Assembly (NCBI GenBank): GCA_018336075.1
Contig: JAGXRB010000205.1
Location: 1 to 36,644 of the forward strand
Reading direction: 5' to 3'
Origin: Bacteroidota bacterium
Lineage (GTDB): Bacteria > Bacteroidota > Bacteroidia > Bacteroidales > F082
DNA length: 36,644 bases
Part shown: positions 25,455 to 33,369 of the stretch, one piece after another
How positions within the stretch are numbered: the stretch's first letter is position 1
Layout of the letters: every line of letters begins with the position of its first letter
Position numbers and translations under genes: made by a program
The notes under the pieces: generated by a model
Database searches by the model: none
Seen by the model: only the letters and a program-made list of their open reading frames with translations
Told to the model about the DNA's origin: nothing

Positions 25455-25486
25455 AACTCCGCAAATTATCCTGCGGAGTTTTTTTT
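25455..25486 (+). terminator. Rho-independent terminator after gldN
   Basis: A perfect 9-bp stem (AACTCCGCA / TGCGGAGTT), 8-nt loop, then a run of eight T. It starts 22 bp after the gldN stop and closes the T9SS operon before recG. Confidence 0.93.
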
Positions 25487-25575
25487 GAGCAACTAACCAA
25501 TGTTTAGTATGTTCCTTACATCGTAATTAGGCAAAGCTTATTATCTTAGCAACGCATTCGGACCAACAGATCAAA

Positions 25576-27678
25576 GTGGTTAATATACTCGAAAAAAAAA
25601 TAGAATTTCTAAAGGGTGTAGGCCCTAAGAAAGCCGCAATTCTTAACAAAGAATTGGGTGTAATAAGCTTTGATGATCTCATCAACTGCTTTCCTTTCAG
25701 ATATGTTGATAAAAGCAAAATTTTTAAAGTCAGCGAGATTACTGATGAAACAGTGTATTATCAACTTGTAGGTACTGTTTCAAATCTCAAGTCGCATGGA
25801 ACGCCGCGTGCAACCCGTGTCACTGCTGAATTTCGGGACGATTCCGGAACAATCGAATTGGTTTGGTTCAGAGGGCTGAGCTGGGTGAAGACACGCTTTG
25901 AAACAGGAAAGAAATATGTGATTTTCGGAAAGGCCTCCGTATTTAATAATCAGTTTAATTTTGTTCATCCAGACATAGAAGATTACGATCCACAGGATTT
26001 TACGTTAGGGGAGAGCCTTCAGGGTGTATACAACACCACCGAATCAATGAAGAATAATGGGTTGGGTACAAAACAGATTGCCCGGCTTATTAAAAGTATT
26101 CTCATGCAAATAACAGGCCTTTTGACTGAGGTTCTGCCTGAATGGATTTTACAATCTGAAAAAATGATTTCCAGAGAGGAGGCCTTCTTTCAAATACATC
26201 TTCCATCCAACACCGAAATGCTTAGAAAAGCCAATCAGCGATTGCGTTTTGAAGAGTATTTTTTCTTTCAGCTTCAAATGCTTCGAAACAAGCTTAAAAG
26301 GGAACATGTCATAAAAGGTCATGTTTTTTCTAAAGTTGGGGATTATTTTAACAACTTTTTCTTTCAACATCTGCCTTTCCCATTAACAGGAGCTCAAAAA
26401 CGGGTTATCAAAGAAATCAGAGCCGATCTGGCTTCTGGAAAACAGATGAACCGTTTATTACAAGGTGATGTAGGAAGCGGAAAAACTATTGTGGCGTTAA
26501 TGATTATGCTGCTGGCACTCGACAACGGTTTTCAGGCTGCGTTGATGGCTCCTACTGAGATTTTGGCTACTCAACACTTTCATTCACTTTCCGAAATGCT
26601 GTATGGAATGCCTATTTCCGTTGATTTACTTACAGGATCTACAAAAACAAGTATAAGAAAGAAAATTCATGCCAGTCTTACAGACGGGCAGTTGCATATA
26701 CTCATCGGAACACACGCCCTTATTGAAGATACTGTTGTTTTCAAGAATTTAGGCCTTGTTATTATTGATGAGCAACATCGTTTTGGTGTAGCTCAGCGAG
26801 CGCGCCTTTATGAAAAATCTGAAGTGCCTCCACATATGCTGGTGATGACGGCTACCCCAATTCCACGCACTTTGGCCATGACACAGTACGGAGATCTTGA
26901 TTATTCACAAATCGATGAAATGCCTCCGGGGAGAAAAGCTGTGCAGACTTCTCATTTGTATCACTCCCAAAGGCTGAAGTTAATTGGTTTTTTGAAGAAT
27001 CAAATCGCTTTGGGTCGACAGATATATATTGTTTATCCTTTGATTAAAGAATCGGAGAAGATTGATCTGATTGCATTACAGCAGGGTTATGAGGGCCTTC
27101 TGCGTGATTTTCCAGAGCCGGAATACCGTATTTGTGTGGTCCATGGACAAATGAAAGCCGAAGACAAGGAGTTTGAAATGCAACGATTTATTAAAAAACA
27201 AGCGCATATTATGGTAGCCACAACTGTGATTGAGGTTGGGGTAAATATACCAAATGCTTCTGTGATGGTGATCGAGCATGCCGACCGTTTTGGGTTATCT
27301 CAACTTCATCAGCTACGTGGAAGGGTTGGCAGAGGTGCTGACCAATCTTATTGCATTTTGATGACTGACTTTAAATTAACAGCTGACGGTCGAAAAAGGA
27401 TGCACACCATGATCAGCACCAACGATGGCTTCAAAATTGCCGAAACAGACCTTCAACTGCGTGGGCCGGGAGAAACACAGGGAACGCGGCAGTCTGGACT
27501 GATTGAATTCAAACTTGGTAACCTTGCAACAGATGAGAAAGTTATCCGGCATATCAGAAATATTGTTGTCGATTTGCTTGAAAAAGACAACCGCCTAGCC
27601 TTGCCCGAACATTTCAGAACAAAATTACATTTCGAAAAAATTTACAAGCGCAGCTACGACTGGAGTCAGATAGGCTGA
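25576..27678 (+). CDS. recG: ATP-dependent DNA helicase RecG
   Basis: 700 residues. The start is GTG (25576): no ATG occurs between it and the upstream in-frame stop, and the N-terminus I-E-F-L-K-G-V-G-P-K-K-A matches family members. An N-terminal wedge/OB region (about 55-140) is followed by the two helicase lobes: Walker A G-D-V-G-S-G-K-T (297-304), D-E-Q-H (398-401), M-T-A-T-P-I-P-R-T (424-432), and G-R-V-G-R-G in motif VI. RecG reverses stalled replication forks and branch-migrates Holliday junctions. The -7-like TATCTTAG at 25542-25549 has one mismatch. Monocistronic; it converges on the dikinase-like gene. Confidence 0.97.
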   Translation: MVNILEKKIEFLKGVGPKKAAILNKELGVISFDDLINCFPFRYVDKSKIFKVSEITDETVYYQLVGTVSNLKSHGTPRATRVTAEFRDDSGTIELVWFRGLSWVKTRFETGKKYVIFGKASVFNNQFNFVHPDIEDYDPQDFTLGESLQGVYNTTESMKNNGLGTKQIARLIKSILMQITGLLTEVLPEWILQSEKMISREEAFFQIHLPSNTEMLRKANQRLRFEEYFFFQLQMLRNKLKREHVIKGHVFSKVGDYFNNFFFQHLPFPLTGAQKRVIKEIRADLASGKQMNRLLQGDVGSGKTIVALMIMLLALDNGFQAALMAPTEILATQHFHSLSEMLYGMPISVDLLTGSTKTSIRKKIHASLTDGQLHILIGTHALIEDTVVFKNLGLVIIDEQHRFGVAQRARLYEKSEVPPHMLVMTATPIPRTLAMTQYGDLDYSQIDEMPPGRKAVQTSHLYHSQRLKLIGFLKNQIALGRQIYIVYPLIKESEKIDLIALQQGYEGLLRDFPEPEYRICVVHGQMKAEDKEFEMQRFIKKQAHIMVATTVIEVGVNIPNASVMVIEHADRFGLSQLHQLRGRVGRGADQSYCILMTDFKLTADGRKRMHTMISTNDGFKIAETDLQLRGPGETQGTRQSGLIEFKLGNLATDEKVIRHIRNIVVDLLEKDNRLALPEHFRTKLHFEKIYKRSYDWSQIG

Positions 27679-27732
27679 TTATTGATGTTGTAAATTTTAA
27701 AAACAACAATTTTAGGCCTTAGAAAGAATTAT

Positions 27733-30700
27733 TTAAGAAAGGCTCTTTTTCCCGTTTCTTTCAGGTTTAAAAACAACACCTTCTCTGAAAATAACACCTT
27801 TATTCTGCTTTCCGTCTATCGCAATTGTTAATGGCTGATCAAAACGAATGTGCCTGACAAATTCGTTTTCAAAAAAGGCAGGTTGGGCATCCAGGTAATT
27901 TATATCGTAAAAACCATCATTTATGAATGGATTGATTGTAAAATACCCAACACCAAAGGAGGTAAGATTCTGGAAGAAATGCGTTCCCTGACTTGGATCA
28001 ATTCGATAATGACCTAACCCAGACTCAATAATGACGCGGGCTGCAGAAATCTGTGGCCATTTAACAGGAATGCCTAACCAGGGATCGCTCGACCCCCAAC
28101 GGCCCGGACCGATCAGGATATAATTTTTCCCTTCATGCAAAAATCCCTCATTGATCTGACCGACCAAAGTCGCAATGTCACGTGTGCGCGAGGGGTCAAA
28201 AGCAGATGGTTTTACATACACAAAATCATAAATATTATTGATGATGCCATTTCCTAGTGTATGTTCTGCTTTGATTATTGTCGATTCAACAGGAACACTG
28301 TCAAGATTCAGTTCAATGGTTTCATCGATGTCAACAATTGGCCTAATTTGTAAAACATAGAACATTTTTTGCACACCAATTGGTTTATTGAGTTCAATAG
28401 CAAATTCAATTTCAATTGGTTTGCCCATTTCTTTCTGACCTACATGGAGGACATTGGTCAAAATATCAGAAATTGGGAATGTATTGTATTTTAGTATATT
28501 GGCGAAAGTGATCAGTTTCTTGCCATCATCATGGTATCCATCACGCAGAATATTGGCATGATAGTCATAAGTGGAGCAAACAAGTTTTAAAACACCATCT
28601 TTATCCGCATCAGTAATCCTTAATTGTAAAAGATTGGCAGCCTCATCTGTTGATATTTTGAAGCTTTCAGGATCAAGATTAAGTGCAAAAAACTGTTTCT
28701 GGGTTTCCCGCAAAGCCAAATCAGGCATACTTGTCTGCAATACTTTTTGAGGAAATTTTGGCGAAAACCTAAGTGTTTGTCCTCCGTCAACGATATGCTT
28801 GCCCAAACCAAGTGCAATGTTGGCAATACCGTCTTCAGGTTTTTCAGGCCCGATCGGGTAAAAATTTATTGAACGCGCAACACCTGAAATAGCTGGATAA
28901 TGGCGTTTATTGTATGTCTTTCCGCAAACTTCCTGAAGTACGATAGCCATCTTTTCTTCATCGATAACATTTTTAGTAGCCATCATATAGGCTTTGCTGT
29001 CTTTGTAGAAGGCCGAAGCATACACGCTTTTTATTGCGTTGCTTAACAATTTAATCATTGTACGTTCATCATTTTCCACAACTGGAATCATGTAAGTGCT
29101 GTAAATTCCGGCAAAGGGCTGATAGTGTGAATCTTCGAGCATGCTTGAAGAGCGCACTGCCAAAGGGTTTCGAATGACTGAAATAAGCGTATACAAATCT
29201 TCATGGATACGGAAAGGCAACCTTGCCTCAGCAAAATAGCGCAGGATTTCTTCATCAGTATAGTCATCGGAAAGGGCGATGGAATAAAGGTTGTTTTCTT
29301 CCATAAACTCATCAAAAACATCTGTGCAAAGCACAACCGTTCGAGGAATACCGATGGTAACGCCCTCGTATTTATCATGAAGATTATTGCGTTTGATAAG
29401 CGAATCAAGAAATGCAAGCCCACGTGCCTTCCCGCCAATTGATCCTTGTCCGATGCGTGTAAATGACAGGTATTCATCAAAACTTTCACGATTAAACTCC
29501 GCAATAACGCCTTTGGCTTTGTTAAGTCTGAATGTGGCGATAGCATCAAAAACAAAGCGTTTTATATCGTCACAATCATTGAAGTCTTCAGGAGCAAACA
29601 TTTTGAAAAGATCAGCGAGCGGAAAGAGCGCTCTTGCTCTTAGCCATTTAGAAAGGTGATTACGTTCAATATGGTACTGCAATGATTCGTTTGGAACCTG
29701 AAATATTTTTTCTTGCATGGCTTTCAAATCACCAGCGCGCATCACCTCCATATTGGTGTTTGGATCTTTAAAAACAAAATCTCCAAAGGCAAAAAACTCT
29801 TTAATAAACCTTCTGAGTTCGATTGAGAGTGACTTTGAGTTTTTGTTGATGAAACCAACTTTAATCTGCTTGGCAAGTTCTTCGTTCTCTGAATCCGAAG
29901 ACTGGAGCAGCAAAGGCATGAACTTATCATTTTTCTTCACTACCTGACATAGCCTGATGCCTGCCTGCCTGTCAGTTTTTCCTTCACGTTCGTAAGAAAT
30001 ATCCGATATTATCCCTAAAAGATTTTGTTTGTATTTTTTATAAAGACTGATTGCTTCTTCATAGGTTGTAGCGAGCAAAATCTTTGGACGGCCGCGCATA
30101 CGAAGGGTTTTCTGATGCTCATTCAGCCCTTCGGTCATGAACGATTTCGACTGCTTGAAGATAATTTTGTAAATATTTGGCAGGTAGCTGCTGTAGAAAC
30201 GCACCGAGTCTTCAACCAGAATGATGCATTGAACCCCAACATCAACAATGTCATGGTCAGCATTCATTTTGTCCTCAATCAGTTTGATAATAGCAAGCAG
30301 AATATCTGCATTGCCCAACCAATTGAAAACATAGTCGATAGATTTAAGCTCTTTTCGGTCAATTTTCAGTGAAAGTTCGCGCGATAGCGGTGCAAGCACT
30401 ACAATTGGGATCAATTGAAATTGCGTTTTTATTTTTTCTGCCAGCTCATATGTTTGTTTTTCTTTTGAGCTAAGCATAATGATAACAAGATCAATACTTT
30501 CCTCTGAAAGCGTTTGAAAAGCCTCCTCTTCCGAACTTACAAGGATAAAAGTAGGAGGATAGCGAAGGTTGAGCGAAACATACTCATTGAAAATCTGTTC
30601 ATCAATACGACCATCCTCTTCAAGCATAAAAGCATCATAAACTGACGAGACCAGCAGTACATGGTAAATGCGTTTTTTCATCAAACTGATGAAAGGGGTG

Positions 30701-30750
30701 TCACTAAACAGGAATTTTCGCTTTTGCAGATCAAATCGGGTTGGTGCCAT
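27733..30750 (-). CDS. Two receiver-like domains fused to a PEP-synthase-type ATP-grasp domain
   Basis: 1005 residues. Residues 28-160 look like a receiver fold without the phosphoacceptor Asp (L-V-I-I-M-L-S-S at 88-95). Residues 173-315 are a second receiver with acidic pocket E180/D181, candidate phosphoacceptor D250 (G-I-I-S-D-I-S-Y), S284/S285 and K303. A linker helix region (320-430) leads to a PPDK/PEP-synthase N-terminal domain (436-805): G-S-I-G-G-K-A-R-G-L-A (436-446), A-V-R-S-S-S-M-L-E-D (531-540) and V-L-Q-I-R-P-I (799-805). The usual swivelling phosphohistidine domain and PEP-binding barrel are not seen; instead about 200 residues follow, with G-P-G-R-W-G-S-S-D-P-W (881-891) and S-Q-G-T-H-F-F-Q (920-927). 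Relatives are annotated as PEP/pyruvate-binding proteins in Bacteroidota, with unknown reaction. A TATATTTG box lies 36 bp upstream. Confidence 0.85.
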   Translation of the reverse strand: MAPTRFDLQKRKFLFSDTPFISLMKKRIYHVLLVSSVYDAFMLEEDGRIDEQIFNEYVSLNLRYPPTFILVSSEEEAFQTLSEESIDLVIIMLSSKEKQTYELAEKIKTQFQLIPIVVLAPLSRELSLKIDRKELKSIDYVFNWLGNADILLAIIKLIEDKMNADHDIVDVGVQCIILVEDSVRFYSSYLPNIYKIIFKQSKSFMTEGLNEHQKTLRMRGRPKILLATTYEEAISLYKKYKQNLLGIISDISYEREGKTDRQAGIRLCQVVKKNDKFMPLLLQSSDSENEELAKQIKVGFINKNSKSLSIELRRFIKEFFAFGDFVFKDPNTNMEVMRAGDLKAMQEKIFQVPNESLQYHIERNHLSKWLRARALFPLADLFKMFAPEDFNDCDDIKRFVFDAIATFRLNKAKGVIAEFNRESFDEYLSFTRIGQGSIGGKARGLAFLDSLIKRNNLHDKYEGVTIGIPRTVVLCTDVFDEFMEENNLYSIALSDDYTDEEILRYFAEARLPFRIHEDLYTLISVIRNPLAVRSSSMLEDSHYQPFAGIYSTYMIPVVENDERTMIKLLSNAIKSVYASAFYKDSKAYMMATKNVIDEEKMAIVLQEVCGKTYNKRHYPAISGVARSINFYPIGPEKPEDGIANIALGLGKHIVDGGQTLRFSPKFPQKVLQTSMPDLALRETQKQFFALNLDPESFKISTDEAANLLQLRITDADKDGVLKLVCSTYDYHANILRDGYHDDGKKLITFANILKYNTFPISDILTNVLHVGQKEMGKPIEIEFAIELNKPIGVQKMFYVLQIRPIVDIDETIELNLDSVPVESTIIKAEHTLGNGIINNIYDFVYVKPSAFDPSRTRDIATLVGQINEGFLHEGKNYILIGPGRWGSSDPWLGIPVKWPQISAARVIIESGLGHYRIDPSQGTHFFQNLTSFGVGYFTINPFINDGFYDINYLDAQPAFFENEFVRHIRFDQPLTIAIDGKQNKGVIFREGVVFKPERNGKKSLS

Positions 30751-30785
30751 AGTTCAATTATTTGCGCGATCAGGTTTTTAGCTGG

Positions 30786-30793
30786 CAAATATA
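30786..30793 (-). promoter_or_regulatory. Candidate promoter (-7 TATATTTG, -33 ATTG) of the REC/ATP-grasp gene
   Basis: Perfect TAnnTTTG on the minus strand, 36 bp ahead of the ATG. An ATTG at 30812-30815 gives an 18-bp spacer, close to the Bacteroidota norm, so this is one of the better promoter matches in the window. Confidence 0.45.
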
Positions 30794-30994
30794 AGCATCC
30801 TATGTAATTATCAATTGATGCTTCTGCTGCTTTTTATTTTATCCTTGAAAAGTAAATCATTTCTGATGTTTTTGTATAGAATTTCACCAATCCAGTCTTG
30901 ATTTATGATCAATTATAATCAATAAACCAATTATTTCAATCAATGTTAATAATTAAGTAATATTTAATTAAAAATTGCCAGTATTTTATGATGT

Positions 30995-31198
30995 GTGTCC
31001 ATCAAAAAACGTACTTTTGAGAAGTCAATCACTATTTGGTTGATCAACGTTCTAAAACATGCTGTCATGATCGCTTTATTGATTTTGGTATCCTTTTCAA
31101 TAATCGGTATTATCGCGGTTGTAAGCGCAATACAAAACGCACCTTGGGCAAAGGAGAGCGAAGACGGAAAATTTGATGAGCAAATTTATCGCAATTGA
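30995..31198 (+). CDS. Small single-span membrane protein, unknown
   Basis: 67 residues, starting with GTG; an in-frame stop lies just two codons upstream and no better start exists. A basic N-terminus (K-K-R-T-F-E-K) precedes one or two hydrophobic segments (about 14-44) and an acidic tail (E-S-E-D-G-K-F-D-E-Q). The charge pattern places the N-terminus in the cytoplasm. A good intrinsic terminator follows 24 bp after the stop, which supports a real transcription unit. I do not recognise the family. The region upstream (30880-30980) is very AT-rich. Confidence 0.5.
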   Translation: MSIKKRTFEKSITIWLINVLKHAVMIALLILVSFSIIGIIAVVSAIQNAPWAKESEDGKFDEQIYRN

Positions 31199-31221
31199 AA
31201 AGGATGCAAGGAAGAAGGAAG

Positions 31222-31257
31222 AATGACTGGCTTAGAAATAAAGTCAGTCATTTTTTA
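31222..31257 (+). terminator. Rho-independent terminator after the small membrane protein
   Basis: A 12-bp stem (31222-31233 with 31241-31252; one G-T pair), a 7-nt loop, and a run of six T. It separates the small gene from rlmI. Confidence 0.82.
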
Positions 31258-31299
31258 TAAAGGGCATTTTTCGAATCTCAACTCAAAGCCAAATCTCTG

Positions 31300-31307
31300 T
31301 ACTTTTG
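31300..31307 (+). promoter_or_regulatory. Candidate -7 element (TACTTTTG) for rlmI
   Basis: Perfect TAnnTTTG match ending only 4 bp before the rlmI ATG. Transcription normally begins 6-7 bp after this box, which would make the mRNA leaderless or start inside the codon region; either the ATG is further downstream or the box is a chance match. Confidence 0.35.
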
Positions 31308-31311
31308 TTTT

Positions 31312-32508
31312 ATGTTAAATAAAAACAGCTATCCCGTAATAAAGCTTCAAAAGGGAAAAGATGAAGCAGTAAAACGTTTCCATCCATGGATTTTCTCCGG
31401 TGCCATTCAGCAAATACCAAAACAACTCAGTGCAGGCGAGATTGTTTTTGTGCTAGATCATCAGGAGCAATTGCTTGGTACTGCCTTTTATGAGGGAGGT
31501 AATATAGCGCTTAAGATGCTATCCTTTTCCAAAGAAGTAATTGATTACAACTTTTGGTTAAGAAAAATTTCAGTTGCTTTGAAACTTCGGGAACAGCTTG
31601 GCCTTTTAAACAATGCATCAACCACAGCATGGAGACTTGTGCATTCGGAAGGTGATGGACTGCCCGGACTGATTGTTGATATTTATGGCACAACAGCTGT
31701 CTTTCAAGCACAGTCTGCAGGCATGTATCTGCATCGAAATGCTATTGCAAGCGCAATTGTTGAACTGATGCAGGGTCAGATAAAAGCTGTTTATGACAAA
31801 AGTGCAGAAGCGCTTGAACGCATGGATAAAACTGCCGGTTTGAACGAATATATCATTGGAGAGGCAGGCGATAATATCGTTTTGGAGAATGGATTGTCTT
31901 TCTTTGTTGACTGGGAGAGGGGACAGAAAACCGGTTTTTTCCTTGATCAACGTGATGCCCGTTCCATGTTAAAGAAGTATTCAGCCGGACGAAAAGTATT
32001 GAATACATTTAGCTATAGCGGTGGTTTTTCTGTCGCAGCACTTAAAGGAGATGCTGAGTTTGTGGTGTCTGTTGACAGCTCAAAAAAAGCAATTGAATTG
32101 TGCGATAGAAATATTCAACTCAATGAATTTGAATCAAGACATCAGTCAGTTTGTGCTGAAACGAAAAAGTATCTCGAAATCATGAATCCCGCTGATTTTG
32201 ATGTGATTGTGCTCGATCCGCCAGCTTTTGCGAAAAATCACCACAACCGCCATAAAGGATTGCAAGGCTACAAATACATAAATTTTGAAGCAATAAGAAA
32301 AATAGCTCCGGGAGGATTGTTGTTTACTTTTAGTTGCTCTCAGGCCGTTGACCGTCAATCTTTTCAAAGTATTGTTATGGCAGCAGCAATAGAAACGGGT
32401 CGTTCAGTACAATTGCTTCATCATCTTTCGCAACCGCCTGACCATCCCGTAAGTATTTATCATCCTGAAGGTGCTTATCTTAAAGGATTGGTTTTGAGAG
32501 TAGGGTAG
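31312..32508 (+). CDS. rlmI: Class I SAM-dependent rRNA methyltransferase, RlmI/RlmK-like
   Basis: 398 residues, the normal RlmI length. An N-terminal PUA domain (about 7-80; R-F-H-P-W-I-F-S-G-A-I) leads to a central RlmI-type beta region (G-L-P-G-L-I-V-D) and a Rossmann methyltransferase domain: Q-K-T-G-F-F-L-D-Q-R, V-L-N-T-F-S-Y-S-G-G-F-S (SAM motif I), V-L-D-P-P-A-F-A (catalytic motif IV) and F-S-C-S (motif VI with its Cys). RlmI makes 5-methylcytosine in 23S rRNA (C1962 in E. coli). The Cys in the F-S-C-S block matches an m5C-forming mechanism. The gene follows a terminator and precedes the palindromic repeat cluster. Confidence 0.92.
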   Translation: MLNKNSYPVIKLQKGKDEAVKRFHPWIFSGAIQQIPKQLSAGEIVFVLDHQEQLLGTAFYEGGNIALKMLSFSKEVIDYNFWLRKISVALKLREQLGLLNNASTTAWRLVHSEGDGLPGLIVDIYGTTAVFQAQSAGMYLHRNAIASAIVELMQGQIKAVYDKSAEALERMDKTAGLNEYIIGEAGDNIVLENGLSFFVDWERGQKTGFFLDQRDARSMLKKYSAGRKVLNTFSYSGGFSVAALKGDAEFVVSVDSSKKAIELCDRNIQLNEFESRHQSVCAETKKYLEIMNPADFDVIVLDPPAFAKNHHNRHKGLQGYKYINFEAIRKIAPGGLLFTFSCSQAVDRQSFQSIVMAAAIETGRSVQLLHHLSQPPDHPVSIYHPEGAYLKGLVLRVG

Positions 32509-32533
32509 GGATTGCTGATAAACTCAGAATTTT

Positions 32534-32690
32534 GATATTTCGGTGCGCTGCACCTCTTGTTTCAATTCTATTTGGTTCTCCTATAAATATTATCGCCACT
32601 CTGTGGCTCAGTTTTGAGGTGCAGCGCACCGGTAATCTTTGTAGAATTTTGTCCGGTTGTGTGTTTAAAGGTGCAGCGCACCGAAATATC
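32534..32690. repeat. Palindromic repeat cluster with inverted ends (REP/MITE-like)
   Basis: Three copies of a 13-mer: GGTGCGCTGCACC at 32542-32554 and its reverse complement GGTGCAGCGCACC at 32618-32630 and 32670-32682. Each forms a 5-bp stem with a 3-nt loop. The first and last copies lie in a perfect 22-bp inverted repeat (32534-32555 and 32669-32690) that closes a 157-bp unit. A further hairpin, GCCAC-TCT-GTGGC, is at 32595-32607. GC-rich hairpins in an otherwise AT-rich gap, without a transposase, fit a REP/BIME or MITE element. No target-site duplication is visible. Confidence 0.7.
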
Positions 32691-32874
32691 TGATGCAAGG
32701 TTTTTTAACCAATATCTCCCAAATTCTTGCACAATAAACAAGTTATTATTGAATTAACTTCCAATATTACAATATATTAGGACTTTTTCAGCAAGCCCTA
32801 GGGTAGAAGTGGGAAAATCAAACAGAAAAATAGCGCAATAGATCAAAATGCTTTAACTTCGAAGAATCTTTTTC
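32691..32874. other. Non-coding gap between the repeats and rfaE2, with one stem-loop
   Basis: With the repeats this makes a 366-bp stretch without a gene. An imperfect hairpin lies at 32778-32800 (TAGGACTT, 7-nt loop, AAGCCCTA); read on the minus strand all eight pairs form, one of them G-U. It stands downstream of the rfaE2 stop but has no T-run on that strand, so it is a weak terminator candidate or part of a second repeat family. Confidence 0.4.
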
Positions 32875-33369
32875 TCAAGTTGATTTGAGTATTTTATCTA
32901 TAATTGCTGAAGTGGAATAACCTTCAACAAGTTCAATGGTTTCAACGCTGCCGCCTTTGGCAGTAACAATGTCATAACCGACAATATCCTCAGCTTTGTA
33001 ATCTTTGCCTTTTACAAGTACATCAGGCTGCACAAGCGATATTAAATTGAATGGGGTAGGCTCATCAAAAAGTACGACAGCACTCACAAAATGCAATGAT
33101 GCTATTAGCATGGCACGTCCTTTTTCATCGTTTAATGGCCGCATAGGTCCTTTAATCCGACTTACCGAAGCATCGGTATTGACGCCAACAATCAGAATAT
33201 CTCCCAGATCAGCTGCCTTACTCAAATAATCCAGATGACCAAGGTGGAGCAGGTCGAAACAGCCATTGGTGAAAACTATTTTTTTATTTTGAAACCTCCA
33301 GACAGCTAAAATTGCTTCCAGACTTTCAAAAGTAAAAACGCGTTTTTGAATAACATCAAGCTTTTTCAT
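32875..33369 (-). CDS. rfaE2: D-glycero-beta-D-manno-heptose 1-phosphate adenylyltransferase (stand-alone)
   Basis: 164 residues from ATG 33369; the frame is open further upstream but that stretch is the antisense/alternate frame of the neighbour. The nucleotidyltransferase signature F-T-N-G-C-F-D-L-L-H-L-G-H lies at 33-45, followed by V-G-V-N-T-D-A-S-V, N-D-E-K-G-R-A and P-D-V-L-V-K-G-K-D-Y, then the C-terminal E-G-Y-S-T-S-A-I-I. It matches the adenylyltransferase half of HldE, forming ADP-heptose for LPS core; the kinase half must be encoded elsewhere. The start overlaps the preceding membrane protein gene by 14 bp. Last gene of the panC-panD operon. Confidence 0.9.
   Translation of the reverse strand: MKKLDVIQKRVFTFESLEAILAVWRFQNKKIVFTNGCFDLLHLGHLDYLSKAADLGDILIVGVNTDASVSRIKGPMRPLNDEKGRAMLIASLHFVSAVVLFDEPTPFNLISLVQPDVLVKGKDYKAEDIVGYDIVTAKGGSVETIELVEGYSTSAIIDKILKST

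Noticed and set aside
27679-27732. GTTGT/ACAAC hairpin between recG and the convergent gene
   Set aside because: Only five pairs with a long loop; too weak to call a terminator.
29088-29555. 155-codon minus-strand frame inside the REC/ATP-grasp gene
   Set aside because: Fully contained in another frame of a strongly conserved gene; composition is that of a shadow frame.
32542-32682. Possible CRISPR-like array from three copies of the 13-mer
   Set aside because: Copies differ in orientation and spacing (63 and 39 bp between them), are short and palindromic, and no cas gene is present.
32480-32698. 72-codon reading frame on the minus strand through the palindromic repeats
   Set aside because: It is built from the hairpin repeats themselves and overlaps the end of rlmI; no protein-like pattern. 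Treated as a false gene.
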